Source: Anoplopoma fimbria
Lineage: Eukaryota > Chordata > Actinopteri > Perciformes > Anoplopomatidae
Direction of reading: 5' to 3'
NCBI RefSeq assembly: GCF_027596085.1
Contig: NC_072469.1
Span: forward strand, 21,042,781-21,106,780
Length of the DNA: 64,000 bases
Shown here piece after piece: positions 45,352 through 62,733 of the stretch. Position numbers and translations under genes: made by a program. The number at the start of each line of letters is the position of its first letter. Position 1 is the stretch's first letter. The notes under the pieces were generated by a model that had not been told where the DNA came from, did no database searches, and worked only from the letters and a program-made list of their open reading frames with translations.

Positions 45352-45779
45352 CACAGACAAAGAGGAAGCTTTAACCATGCCTTATGGGCAATGACAGCAC
45401 ACAGAGAATACTGGTGTTATTGTGCACTGAGGGGAGGGCGGTTTTAATGGAGCCAAAGCTGATAGAAAGATAATAGGAGAGGGTTGCCTTGTTTGAACTG
45501 CATGTTTTATACAAATACACAACTGTGTGCTCATGCAGCCATATATGTGGGCATTCCTCTCCCAGGTGCTCCTTCACTCTTCATCCCTCCGATGCTTCTC
45601 TCTGAAAACAGATAATTGATGCTCACTAAGGAAAGAAATAGTATAGCATTATATTTCTCCTTGACCATTTACAACAGCTACTGAAATAGAGTAGGTGGTA
45701 GGTCAAGCTCTCTTCTCCTGCAAAAACAATCTGTGCAATACCAAAATGATTCTGTCTGTATATATAATATTTCAGTTAT

Positions 45780-45950
45780 TGTGGATTTTTAAAGTTTTTT
45801 TACTTATTTGATATTCTTTACTGTGTTATTACTTATTTACTTATTTATAATACTTGTTTTGATCTTGTTTTTTACTTATGTCTCTTGTTTGCACTATCCT
45901 CTCTGCTGCTGTAATCCTGCAAATTTCCCCACTGTGGGACTAATCTTATT
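45780..45950 (+). mobile_element. LINE 3'-end fragment
   Basis: A T-rich lead (ttacttatttgatattcttt ... cttgtttgcactatcctctc) runs into tgctgctgtaatcctgcaaa and tttccccactgtgggactaa, the 3' UTR end of a common fish non-LTR retrotransposon (L2-like clade, by recollection). 5'-truncated, no reading frame, as usual for dead LINE copies. Matches the SINE tail at 44553-44575 in 22 of 23 positions. Confidence 0.6.
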
Positions 45951-50335
<4,385 letters not shown>

Positions 50336-50411
<76 letters not shown>

Positions 50412-50418
50412 TGTGTCT
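50336..50418. repeat. (TG)n microsatellite with one break
   Basis: Pure TG to about 50403, then a GG break and a short TG run. Confidence 0.97.
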
Positions 50419-50622
50419 GAGAGAGGGGAAGCGAGTGAGAGGAGCTCGGGACCAAGTGTGTGATTTTTAATAGCCGTCGGCTACCTGCTCACACATGATA
50501 CCCCTCCAGCCTGCTTGGGCAGATGGCTATTACTTTCCAGTTGTGAAAATCAAGCTTATACAAACACAGGCGGTACTGAGACGCGCTGGACCAAGTGTAG
50601 TATCCCTCTGATAGATAGTATT

Positions 50623-50623
<1 letters not shown>

Positions 50624-50656
<33 letters not shown>
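50624..50656. repeat. (TG)n microsatellite, 33 bp
   Basis: About 16 pure units, 200 bp after the preceding array. Confidence 0.95.
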
Positions 50657-50657
<1 letters not shown>

Positions 50658-52414
50658 TGATGAGGGCCGATTCTCTGGCGTTCGTCATGCACAGCCTATC
50701 CTGTGGAAATCATTAAGTAGGAGCACTAGGCCGTCACTTCCTGGCAAAGCATGCAAGTGAGATGAAGAGCTTTATCACTTTCCAGGACAGGTGGGAACAT
50801 TACCGAAGGCAGGAGAGTATCAGTGCGACCTGAAACAAAAGTGAAAAGACATTTGATGTCTTTGTTTTAAATTGTTTTGAGCTTTTCATTTCTATGATTT
50901 CGTGAAGATCTGGAATTTCAATCTTATAATATTTCATTTAATTATAACTTTTAGACAGACTTTTTTTTACCATAAGAAAATACAAATTCTAAATCAGACA
51001 CATTTTTATTCTTTTTTAATTTGCATATTTTCTACTGCGCTTGCTAAAATAAATGACAAATCTCTAAATCTAAACGTCTTACACAGCTTTGGTGTGTAGA
51101 CATCCAAGAGCCAACTGTAATTTTCCGGTTTCATTAATTGTGGGCACTTCATTTTAGGTATGAAACCTGAACTTCTCGCTGTCTTGAAACTCAATAGTCC
51201 TTTTAGTGTCAAGGTTGGCCCTGTCCTGCTGCCTCTCTCATGGAATCTGCCATCATGTGACCGGGCCCACTGTCCCAAACCGCCTGGATTATTGATCCCT
51301 CCTGTTGTGAGTGAGACATTTACTGTTGCCCACTTTTCTGTAAAGTCAATCGATAGATAATATTGTGGTAAATTATTCAGTCTCTTTGACATGTCGACAA
51401 CGTCATGTTTTAATAATAATGATATTAATAATAGTTTTTTTTTTAGAAAACAAAGTGACTACACATCCTGAATATGCAGCATATTATATTACGTATTTTT
51501 CGATGTTGAATTATAATAATACGAACATTAACTGAATAGCTCTAATAAAAAGGTGAGTCGAAATAAGAAATTAAATACATATATTGATAAATGACATAAG
51601 TACAAATAAAAAAGAAGTTCGTGCAATTTGTACTATTTCAGATTTACTGTGGAACTTTTTATATTAACATTATTATATTATTATTTTGCCTTCATTTTTT
51701 ACTTTTTGACATTTTACCATATAATAAAAAAAAAAAACACAATTTATAGATATTCTGTAATAACTATAAGCACTAATCATGCCGAAACAAATGTATTACA
51801 TTTAGAAGCTTTTAAATAGCGATCATCATTGTGACGTTACTGCAAGAAAAATGTTAATTCAAACATATTCTTTTCAATGTTTATTTAGATTTTCACTGCC
51901 AATATTTTCCTAATTATCCCTTAGATTTTTGGTCCGTTTTCTGCTGAAATATCTCAAAGATGAATTATCATCTCAATTATTATCTCTCTATTTCTGGATA
52001 TAGCTGCAAAAAAAATAAAGAAATAAGATTTTTAGAACACTACATGTCAAATATTTTTCCGTCAGAGAAACATTAGTTACAGGTTTATTGTCTTTAAACA
52101 GTTCATACACTGAAAAGCATTCATTAAAATCTTAATTAGGTAAAAGGACAGTATGCTTTAGGCTCGGCTAATTAGTGCGGAGTGGTGATGACGGTAATGA
52201 GGCCGGATCAGGCCGGATCAGGTGTCCCTCTGACCGCTGGCCTCAAGCTCAGACACGGGCAGCCGGTGACTGGAAGCCCTGGAAGGCCGGAGCCTTACAA
52301 ACCTGAGTGATGGAAAACACTTCCATGTACAAATACCGCCATCTACTGACCAGAAATCAGTCAGTGGCGTGCAGTTAACATACAGTAAACAGCAGTCTCT
52401 GGCTGTATAAAAAT
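50657..52414. other. Intergenic DNA, AT-rich
   Basis: 51400-52130 is strongly AT-rich with no recognisable element. 52140-52320 is unique, GC-richer, and includes two perfect copies of ggccggatca (52201-52220). No gene supported. Confidence 0.65.
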
Positions 52415-52701
52415 AACATTACATTACAGTCATTTAGCAGACGCTTTTCTCCAAAGCGACTTACAGTCAGTAGTATGTTACATATCATTCACCCATTCAC
52501 ACACTGATGACAGGCTACCATCAAGGTGCCACCATCAGACTCTAACTAACATTCATCATCCAGTCCACACCGATGGCCTTCAGGAGCAACTTGGGGTTAA
52601 GTGTCTTGCCCAAGGACACATCGACTGCCGAAGCCGGGTATCGAACCACCGACCCTCTGATTGGAGAACTACCTTGCTCTCCACTACGCCACAGCCGCCC
52701 C
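52415..52701 (-). mobile_element. tRNA-derived SINE, - orientation
   Basis: Read on the - strand from 52701: ggggcggctgtggcgtagtg carries the A box, ggtggttcgatacccgg the B box, then tgtgtccttgggcaagacac and ttaaccccaagttgctcc. It ends in tgtaagtcgctttggagaaa and agcgtctgctaaatgact, the well-known fish SINE 3' end. It shares its head with the SINE at 44373 but has a different tail, so two SINE subtypes are present. About 287 bp, nearly full length. Confidence 0.88.
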
Positions 52702-55700
52702 TCACATACACTACTTTATTTGGAAATTTGATCATTATAATAGTTAAGATGCTGTATTAAAAAAGTATGTTATATTGACCTACCGAATGCATTTATTATT
52801 GCACAAGGGGATATAATGGAATAAAAACGCTCGAGTTTCCATAACTCTCCTAGTCTTTAAGCGTTGTGTACAACAGGGGTGAAGAGTGTGATTAATCTTG
52901 ATTTAGCATTTTGTTTCCGAAGTAACAGTTAAAGAAACACTGCAGGTATTGTGTATAGGCATAGATAATCTCTCACATTGACATAATAAATCTGAAAAGT
53001 CCATTCAGAGCAGCCAAGGGCCTTACAAGCAACATACTGTAGGCCACACAAGCCAGAACTCCCAAAGAGAGCTTTATAATAATGCTGAAACTCAGTGTGT
53101 TTGTGTGCGGTTGAGTTGGGATATCCCACAAGTGCCGGCCTGAACCCAGAGCCCTCTCTGGGTATATATGGTGGAGCCCAGCCTGGACAGGACCCTAGGG
53201 TGGCATAAAGTATACCTTTGCTTCACACGGTTCATAAAATGATCAATAATAATCATAAGTCAAAGTTAGAGCTCCTATCGCGGAGTCATTTGTTAATATT
53301 GGGACGCGGGGGAGTGTTTGTTTGAGTTCCCCGTTGGCCATTTAAGAACGAGGCACTTCATACTTGAATTTCGTCCATGTTCCCTGTAAAACAGCACTTG
53401 TATCATTTCCACTTTACTGGTCAACTTTCACCCAGCATCACCTCTGACCGCGCTCCTCTCTGAATCCCTCATAAACTTTCCAGTCTCAAACATCCTTGGC
53501 GCAAAATTATAGTGTGCGATCCCTCTGGCATAGGCAGCACACAAAATAAACTGCCTGTAATTGTGATGCTTTGACCATCCTCCCCCTTGACTGTTGTTTA
53601 GCTTGGCTGCTGCCTGGGGGTTTGTGGTTTCAAACCCGAATAGCTCAGTCGGTGTGAGAGGGAGAGCACATTATTATTCCCGCTGCCCGCTACACTGCAC
53701 ATGCTAATAAGGGAGGACCACTGGGGTGTTTAAAAAAGAAAAAACGGGGGGGGGGGAGACGGTGATGTCATCAGTGTGCTTTATCTGAGTTGGGATCTGA
53801 GGGGGGGTGTAGTTTCCTCTGGTGCAGACTCTGGGGCCCAGGAGCGAACCCGGGGCTTTGCCAGGGAGCCCGTTTAAGGAGATTACTCAGTCATCACACC
53901 TTTGTTGCATTATGGGTCGGAGTGAAAGGCCGTGCACTGTGGACATCCCAACGAGACGCCACTCTGACAGCTTTCTGACACCCAAATCAACATGGACAGA
54001 CATCAGGCTTCATCTCAGCCTCGTTCTGTATTGCGTCTTCTCGGACGGAGGAAGATTATTAATTCTTATCCCTGTGAGGACGTTAAAAACACGTTGGCTC
54101 TTTGACCCTCGTAGCCAAGACTTTCCTTATGGAAAACTTGCCTTTATCTGAGTCTTGCTTCATTCTCAATCAAGCATCAAATGTTTGATCACAGACAACA
54201 TGGCTTTATTAGTGCAAACGTATATGAGTTACACAACATTAACAGTTCATGGCAGGATCATGAAATCAGATAAAACTAAAGACTACCTCATACGGTACTT
54301 TTGTGGTGGCCTCTTACAGTACATGTGATCAGATCCAATGTCCTGAACAAATTACAATTACAAAGATGAGAAAGACACACTTTGTAAAAAGTGGTAAACC
54401 CTCTTAGGAATTATTGGGCACCCACAATTGAATTAAGTCATTTCCTCATGGTCTGGGAAAGAGATGGTTGAAGTCCTCAGTTACACTCTGCCTCCTCAAT
54501 ATTTCAGAGGTATGAAGTGATCACAACAAGCGTTGGCAAAATGCAGGACATATTTGGTCAAAATATGTGTTTTACTATTTAAGAAATATGTCATAAAGAT
54601 GTATGATTTCTGTGAAGACAGCTTTTTAAATTTGCAGTTACAACAAAATGGACCCCCCCCCAAATAAAACCGCAGAGCACTCTGGTTATGTAGTTAGCTA
54701 CTGCATATCATGGCTTCGTATTGCTGCCCATGGCATGTCTCCAGGATCTACACGCTGGTTTGGTAATATCTGCACTCTCTGCCACAGAAACACAGCCAAC
54801 TAGACAGCTAATGTAAGAAAGCCTCATCAGGTTTAAGCTGGTGAAAAAGCCATGGCCAACAAACACTGGATTTACATGGCCTGTTGTTTTGTTGTCTGTT
54901 TCCAGCTGTGGCAGCGACGCTGCTATTGTTCTCACCTTGTGAGTCTGTGTGTGAGGCATCATGTCAAAATGTGTCATGGAGACACCTTCTGTAGCAGAAA
55001 CTACCATAGAGGAGGTTTTCAGTACTTTACCAGTTGTTTATATGTCCGTGGGCAGTTTTTTGTCACAGTTATTGTGTCACAACTGTGCAAGATGCATTCA
55101 CAGAACTTTACAGGTGTGTATTTAAGATAAAAAATGAATGCCAAGTTCAAAGGTGGGTGTGATCCGAGCAAGGGTGCAGTAAGTAACGGGTAGTAAGTGG
55201 GGAAGGGGCCATTGCACCCCAACACTATACGCCTCTGGCCCAAATTGGCTTCGGGGCTGGTGGGATCAAATTTCAATATGGTGTCTAATTGTTATCTGTG
55301 ACGGAAATATTCCCATTATGTAAATGAAAAAAAAACATACCAATATCTTATCGTTAGTCATTGCATATGACAAAATGACTTAATCTTATCAGGTATAGCA
55401 AATTTCTGCTAAAGCTAACTAGCTGTACAGTAGCTGCAATCACATGACATATTATTTATTTGAAGTAGTTAAGCTACTTTTAACACATTGGAATGTATTT
55501 ATGTACATTGTCTCCTGATATATTTATTTGAATATAAGTATTAACAATATATGGACAGATAGACATCTGGTAAATACAAGAGATAGGCCGACATTAAATT
55601 CCTGTATGAGCTGTAAATAATCAAAACAAAGATCATTTTCTTAAACAAAGAAAAAGGAACAGAGATAACACATTCTGTTGGTTGCATTTTTTAGGTATTT

Positions 55701-56964
55701 TGTAGGTTATATGGCAGTGATTTTTTTAAATGAATGCTATAACCGTTTCATACCTTTCTGTTACGCAGCATGCTAATCAGCCCAAAAGCCTCTCCTAAGC
55801 TCCACTGCTTCACTTCTTGCTGCATTAAAGGCAAACTTGGGGTAAACTTTACACTTATTTCCCATGGCAGCAGAGGAGCGAGGCGATAGTCTGAGACGGG
55901 CTGATCCTGGTGGGCGGGGGAGTTCCACTGAGTATTCCAGCCACACAGAGCCTGATTTTATTGCCCTGCTAAAACGTCCTCCTGGGTAATCGTGACAGGC
56001 GGTTGCCCCTTTTTCATGCCCACACTGCGACGGCACCACAAGAGGCCGGAGAGCAAAAAAAATCACACATCCCATTTCTCACACCAGCCTGTCCCTCTTA
56101 CTCCGGCCCAAAATGCTTTTTTATGGACATTTCCCCCCCGTTTGCTGCAGATGGGTTAAATATTACATCAAAGCGTCTTTAATGTTTCACAGTACCTCTC
56201 ATATTTCCCCTCGGTATCGAGTTCAAAACTGGTGCAGGCTGCATTTTTACAGTAGATTTAATGGATCAATGTCCATAATCACATTAGCACTGGCTTAACA
56301 TATAACAAATTTCACCGTACCAGCATCAAAGACCTGACCTCTTGTTATAATCAGGCATAGCATCTTTTCCTCCACTCAAGATCTATGGGCCTTCTGATAG
56401 AGGGAGAAACAGAAAAATTGTCAAGGGGGTGATAAGCTGTAGTGTACGCAGCTCAGAGAGTAGCTGTGTGAGAGAAAAGCATTTGTCCCCCACGGTCACA
56501 CAGTCACAGGCGCTTTGTGCACCTCCCCACTGTTTTCACGGATCGTGCTGATAATCCTCACCTTCTCAAACTCTTGTTTCTCTATCCATCTATGGCAAAA
56601 TAAACACTTATAAAGCTTCTAAATACCAGAAACATTCATTCTTAAAGTCAGAAGGCAGAGGACGGTGGTCCAACTGAGATATTTTTGGGTAAAAGAAAAA
56701 AGAAAGCATGATGTATGATGTCTGAGTAACGAATGCTACGACAGTCTTCACTCAGCACTTCCTGATTATGGCCAACAGGCCATCAATGAACGATACAGAT
56801 TAACATAAAATTCAAACAGACAAACTGCAGACAAACTAGAATTGATGGCTTCCACTGAGCCGCTCGGGGAACGGGCCATGACGTAAAAGGAAAAACATGT
56901 CGGGTTCCCCCGGCCAGGTTAATCAAGACAAGCTTCCCCTGTAAAAAGACCAGTGTGTGTTTGT

Positions 56965-56970
<6 letters not shown>
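52702..56970. other. Intergenic DNA
   Basis: No gene supported. Includes a G10 run at 53748-53757, a unique block at 53780-54150 open in two frames but with no family resemblance, and AT-rich DNA at 55300-55770. A unique block at 56800-56940 precedes the TG array. Confidence 0.65.

Positions 56971-57033
<63 letters not shown>
56971..57033. repeat. (TG)n microsatellite, 63 bp
   Basis: Pure TG run, preceded by imperfect TG from 56953. Confidence 0.97.
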
Positions 57034-57034
<1 letters not shown>

Positions 57035-57257
57035 CTGCAGCCCGGTATATGTATGTATGTGTGAACCCATTTCTCATTCACAATATGCAATCTTATTTTT
57101 TACGGCTGATTGTATGTGCTATACATAGGCTGTATGCATGAGGTCTTTGCCTATATTCCTCTACCCAGCACAGCATAAATAAACAGGAACACTCTATAAT
57201 CCATCATCCTGTGTGCTGTGGGAGCGTGCCCAACACAAACATGGCTTCTGTTTTCTA

Positions 57258-57363
<106 letters not shown>

Positions 57364-58079
57364 TGTGTCAGAGACACTGTGTGTGAGGGCTGGGATGGGT
57401 AGCGCTATGATGTTAGTGCTCAGTCCATGACTGTGAAACATAAACCGGCTGCTCTAAATGAGGATTATACTAATGAGCTTCCTCTCTCTCTTTGTTTCTC
57501 TGTCCCACTGCCTGGACAAGACTCTGAGCAGACAGTCCCCTTTGCTTAATTACTTACACAATTCTTTGAAGTCCTTTTGAGATGACTCTAATGTAAGTTT
57601 GAGATTGGCTCATGGGGATTTTTTTTTTTTTTTTACCAATTAACACTTTTGTATGAATTAGCAATGACGGCCTCCTGGAAGCAGGAGAGGATTAACTGCT
57701 GCACTTTCCTTCTTCAACAAGTATCGTTTAATTCCCAAATAGCACTAAACACCAGGTGCCCCTAAAGGAGCTGCTCTGGGGACAGCAGTATGAGACTTTG
57801 TTTCAGAAAAGTGTGACTGTTCTCAGTTTACGTTTGAGGATAGTAAAAAAATGAAGAAACGTTTCACTTCACAAATCATGTGCATATTGGGTACATCTTT
57901 GCTGCACTGGCTGGTCCAGTTACTTCTTATCATTGTTAATGAAAATGGAGTAAAAGAACGGTCACCAGAGGCGAACAGCTCAGTTTGAACAGTATGTGGG
58001 CATCACTTTTTAGCCATGCTAATGGTGTGAACGTAGCATGGATGTGTGGGCTCCATTAATGTCAGTCTGTAAGTCAGTC

Positions 58080-58412
58080 CACCACTTTGGTCCATACTGA
58101 AATGCCTGGATTGGTTTTAATGAAATTTTGTTCAAACATTTGTGATTCCGGGAGGTTGAAATACTTTTTTTTCTTTCTTGCAAAAGTAATGACATTTAGT
58201 CTCAGCTGTACTTTGTGTTTAGTCCTAATTAGCAAGTGTTAATGCTACACTTAAGCTGGAGAACTTTGTAAGTAGTATACCTGGTAAACATCAGGTATGT
58301 TAGCACTGTCATGTTAGCATGCTAATGTTAGCATTTATGTCCAAGTGTCACCGTGTCAAAGTAAGGCCTCACAAAGCCTCTAGTATGACTGTAGACGTCT
58401 TGTTATTGTCTA
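58080..58412 (+). repeat. High-copy teleost repeat with GTTAGCATGCTAA motif
   Basis: In order: tttggtccatactgaaatgc, ttttaatgaaattttgttca, aatgacatttagtctcagct, gtactttgtgtttagtccta, attagcaagtgttaatgct, ctggtaaacatcaggtatgt, tagcatgctaatgttagcat, aaggcctcacaaagcc. This matches my recollection of a dispersed percomorph noncoding repeat. Internally deleted. Its other half is seen at 38092-38235. Confidence 0.6.
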
Positions 58413-59119
58413 TTTATTGTAACAAATTACTTAAATTTGATGGTGACGGTCTATTTTGTACATATTATAACCCAAGATATAACCCAACTCAATCTTTGTG
58501 ATGTTTCTAAAGATGTATCTATTGAATTGTCTTAAACTCTAATACCGGATAGCATAACTTTGTGGGTCTTAATTCAGATTTTTTTTAAAAATGCATTAAT
58601 TGTTCATTTCTGACATTATGCATTTCTATATAATTGCAAAATACATTTCCATGATATGGTCTCTTGAAAATCCCAGAGCATAAAGATGCATCCCAATTAA
58701 AGCTCATTCTCATTCTCTCTATGACCATACTGTGGGTAATGGGTGCCTTATATCAGATTTACGGTAACAACTGACCTCATCCACAATATTTTCTGCTTAA
58801 GCCTAGATTGTCTTCCCTGTGGCAGTTGTTGTCATGCAACACCAGCAGCCACTCCGCAGCAGAAATCCATATAGTAACAATGGCGGGGCTATTGTACCCA
58901 GCATAATGCACTTTTACAATATCCTCATTCATTGCATGAGGACTTTATTTACAGAGCCCCCTTGGGTAACGCAATGCCATGCTCTGATCACACACCAGGC
59001 CACTGCATGTAATTATGCTCAGCCTGCTCTCCAATCTGTCACTGCCCAAACTCATTTGTAAGAGTGCATGTACAATGATTAAAGAAACTTCTGTGCCATG
59101 CAACAAAAAAAAAAGGGGG

Positions 59120-59300
59120 GCTTCTATCACTCCCCTCCCGTCCTCCTCCTCCACATTCGGGGAATTCTCCAAGATCGAGGCGAAGCTGCCATGTCAGAGT
59201 GAGCCAGGCAGACGTGTATAGATCGCCAACATTGCTAATGCATTTGCAGCAGTCGAGTCATAATAATTAAAGACATACAACATCTCAGGACTTCATTAAT
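59120..59300. promoter_or_regulatory. Candidate regulatory block nearer xkr9
   Basis: Unique sequence with ctaatgcatttgcagcag (POU/octamer-like) and gtcataataattaaag close together near 59238-59270. Only texture supports it. Confidence 0.2.
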
Positions 59301-61900
59301 CTTGGTTTATATGGACTTTGAAGCTGTAATGAAAAACAGCCTGCCTCTCTGGGTTTATTGTGTCTGTACAAATTGTGGGGATGGCGTACGCCAGGAATGC
59401 CCCCGTCCTGACCGGCTGTTACAGGATGTGGTGATGGAAAACAAAAAGATAAGATTTGGCGTAAAGCTAGCGACCGTTATGGAGAGGTCAGTGGTCAAGG
59501 TTGTTTACGTAGACTCTGAGCAGCGTTCAATCAGGCAAAAGTGAGCTGCCGACAGTGACTGCAGTGTGAGTTTACACGTCTTTGTGTTTTGTGTCCTTGT
59601 GTGTGCACTCAGTGGTCAATGCTTTCTGTATTTAGCTGAGCAAAATTAAGGCCTGTAGAGCTTTTGGAGATTCAGCTCGTACTGTCACATATCATCATCT
59701 TTGATTTGCCGTTGGTTTCTCAGCTTCTCACCATGCTCTCCAGCCCTTCTGGAGGTGCATTACAGTGAGATCAGAGTGGGAGATTACTGGGTATTAAGCT
59801 CTCAGTGCCAGAAGTAGAAATTACAGAGAGGTTGTCAACGCCAGAGTTCTCTCTGCTTGTTTTCTCCTTTAGAGAGAGCGAGGTAATGCTTTACTCACGC
59901 CGTTTCATCCCAATGCCTTGTGACTGCTCCCTGGCAGTGCTATCAGTGGTGAGTCACAGCCAAAAGTATGTGCGGCTCAAACGAAAGCAAAGGAAAGACA
60001 GAAAGGGACAGACTGCTTAGGACTCAGGCCCAGGACACATGCATCTTCTCCCAATAAAAGTCCCTTTGGCAGGTTTACATTGCATTAGTCCACTAAACCC
60101 AAGGAAATATACAGTGGAAGGGAGAGAGGGCATCATCCATCATCTGAAATGCAAAAGGGTGAAGTCATTTTATTTTCTCCATTATTATGTGTCCTGTCTA
60201 CAGGTGCAGTGGTGCAATGTCCTCCTTTTGGTTCCAAAGGTAGGCTATCGAGGTTCTATCCATCTAATTACTTTACATTAGAATTGCATTTACTTTAAAG
60301 CTATTTATGGAGGACAAGTAGCTTTGCTTACTCTAAATAGGCATTGAGAAAAAAACATTTACTGAATAAGAGTCTGCAGCTCCACAGTAAAACTGAGCTC
60401 TGTGTGGTAACTACCTGGCAGTGATTCATTTCCTCTTCCAACACAAGTTCCTCACTTAAATTTGTCATTTTATGGAGTGTGTCTGACAGAGCGCAACTGA
60501 CAGATGAAAGTTAAAGTGGCCCCTTGGAGTAAACAAGTCAAAAAAGCTCTGAGTTTGGCTGAATTAAAGGAAGAGAGAGGGGGGAGAGGGGGGGTAGCAG
60601 CGTTTATTTGAAAGCCAACAAGCATGGTGCCTTCTGGACCCTGCGGTTTGCCGGCGTTCCTCCCAGGTGAGGTCACACTGGGCCGGTCGAGCGTCACCAG
60701 CCCGCTGCCCCGGCCAGGAAGAAACGGTGTCCTCAGCTCTTCGGCGGGACTCAAGCAATATTTTGCTGGTAGTCAAAACAAAAAATTAGCAGTGGTTTGT
60801 TATTATTTCTAGTTTGCTCATCCATGACTCCTGTGGTCATCATTTCTGATGAGAGGGAATTTTTTCTTAAATTGCCACCTTTGAGTTCTCTAAGGATTAA
60901 GATGAGAAAGATCAGAGTAGCAGCTGGTAGTTTCATTTGAGGTCAATGAGATGAGGTTAGTGGTCCATGAGCTGTAGAAACTGTATTCAAGCATCTGTTC
61001 TGATAGATTTTCATTGAACAGGAATTATAATCCTGAACAGGTCTTGTTAAATTGTACTCGATCTCGTACTATACTTTATCCGTGCGGATCCATTAAGTAT
61101 TTTGTTATATTTTTGTAGGATGATTTTGATTAAGAACTAAATCTAAGGCGCTATAGGTCAAAAGTAATTAACATGCAACTTATAAACAAAGGACTGAATA
61201 ATCAAGGAATGGTATAAATCATACAATTACGGTTTTGATTGTAAGGCTGAACAATAAAAGCACTCAAGTATTGTGTGATTACAGCCAACTGGGTACTTGA
61301 CATATAAAGGGAGAATCAATTAATGTGATTAGAAAAGTGAAACATTCTTGCATGTTTCCTGACCAAAAGTATGAAGTTTTGTTGATATGGGTCCAGCAGT
61401 TTAGGACCTAACCTAGAAAAGTCAACCTAGACTATAGTGCCACCTTGTGTTAAACATGTATGTTACAGGCTAAAAGAAAATATCTCTCCACACCCAGAAA
61501 ATAGTATCCTGCTGAGGCCCTTCAGGTGAAGTGATATTACTGAACGATAAGTAAACTCAACTGTATGTTACAGTTCTGACAACAAGAAAGTTTAGGTAAA
61601 AAAACATAGAAAACAGCTTGCAAGTATAAAATATGACAATTAGGCTTATTATTTTGTATTTGTACTGAACGTAAATATGTATAACTTATACAGAAATTAT
61701 AGAAAACAAATGATTTTGACCCTAATATAATTTCTAGATTTTATTAAAATGCATTATGAATGGGACAGTCTTGTTTGAGGTGATATATAATATCCAAGGA
61801 GACAATGCTAACAGACCATATGGGTTATTACAAATACATTATTTCTGATAAAAATAAATATGTAATTCATTGACAAGTTCCTTAAAACTATAATAAATAC

Positions 61901-62101
61901 ATTTTAAATTATACACTCAACTTTATTGCACGTAATTGCTTTGCTTACTATTTGTATTAGTAATGATAAAGCTTTCCTCAGAATATGTTAAGGTGACTGT
62001 TAGCATTAATAAATAGCAAGCACAACATCAAGATGACATCGCTCTGCTTTTCTTCATCAAATTGTTCAGTAGTTTCAGATGCACCCATAAGCAGAAGTAG
62101 A
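61901..62101 (-). other. xkr9: xkr9 3' UTR (inferred)
   Basis: From the stop codon to just past AATAAA (61927-61922 on the - strand), about 175-200 nt. A second AATAAA at 61745-61740 could extend it. Inferred from signals only. Confidence 0.5.
61922..61927 (-). terminator. xkr9: Likely poly(A) signal of xkr9
   Basis: TTTATT on the + strand, AATAAA in the transcript, 175 nt after the stop. It is the nearest canonical hexamer. Confidence 0.5.
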
Positions 62102-62733
62102 TTATCCAGGCTGTAAAAAGTTTTGTCTTCTCTTTGTGGCCTGTGTTTCCATCCCCTGGCCGTCCACCTCGTCTGCCTCTCGCCACTTCTCTCTTGGATG
62201 CAGGAGGAGGTAGTACAGCACGAGGCACACCAGCCCCAGCACCGAACCTCCAAAGATTAAACCGCTGACTGTCAACAAAAACGTGGCCGTCTGCAACTCC
62301 GGCTTCAACAAAACCAGCAATAAAGGAGCCGTAGTGTTTACAACAGCATAAAGCAAGTAGTAGATGATCATGGCAACCTTGGTGTCCTGTCCTTTGACGT
62401 TGAAAAAGGTGAAAATGAGGATGACTCCGATGACCGCTCGGTACAGAAGCTCAAGCTTTCCGGAGGAGCAGAAATTGGTCTGAAGCACATGTGTCCAGGT
62501 TGTCGCCAGCAGCCAGAGGACGGTGAAGGCTACTGTGCTGTAGGGGCTCAGTATGAGGAGGAGGGTGTAGCTTAGGATGTGGCTGGTGATGGTGCAGAGT
62601 TTGTAGAGGAGGTAGATGGCTGTTGGGAGGCCAGAGGGCATCTCTCTGATTTGGGGGAGGGATCTGCGCAGGCAGCGGCGATAGTCAACCAGGGTCCAGG
62701 CAATGTTAAGGAAGGAGAACGCCATAGAGACAT
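62102..62733 (-). CDS. xkr9: xkr9 coding exon 3 and stop
   Basis: 632 nt, residues 179-388 and TAA at 62104-62102. Begins YVSMAFSFLNIAWTLVDYRR after acceptor tttcag (the 77-nt intron 2 precedes it). Contains four to five hydrophobic helices and the tail EADEVDGQGMETQATKRRQ. The ATG at 62764 seen in the raw frame lies in the intron and is not a start. Confidence 0.92.

Noticed and set aside
52630..52701. Possible tRNA gene on the - strand
   Set aside because: Same reason: SINE head with a diagnostic 3' SINE tail further on.
53790..54151. Two overlapping frames (62 and 109 codons)
   Set aside because: No family resemblance, no splice context, overlapping in two registers.
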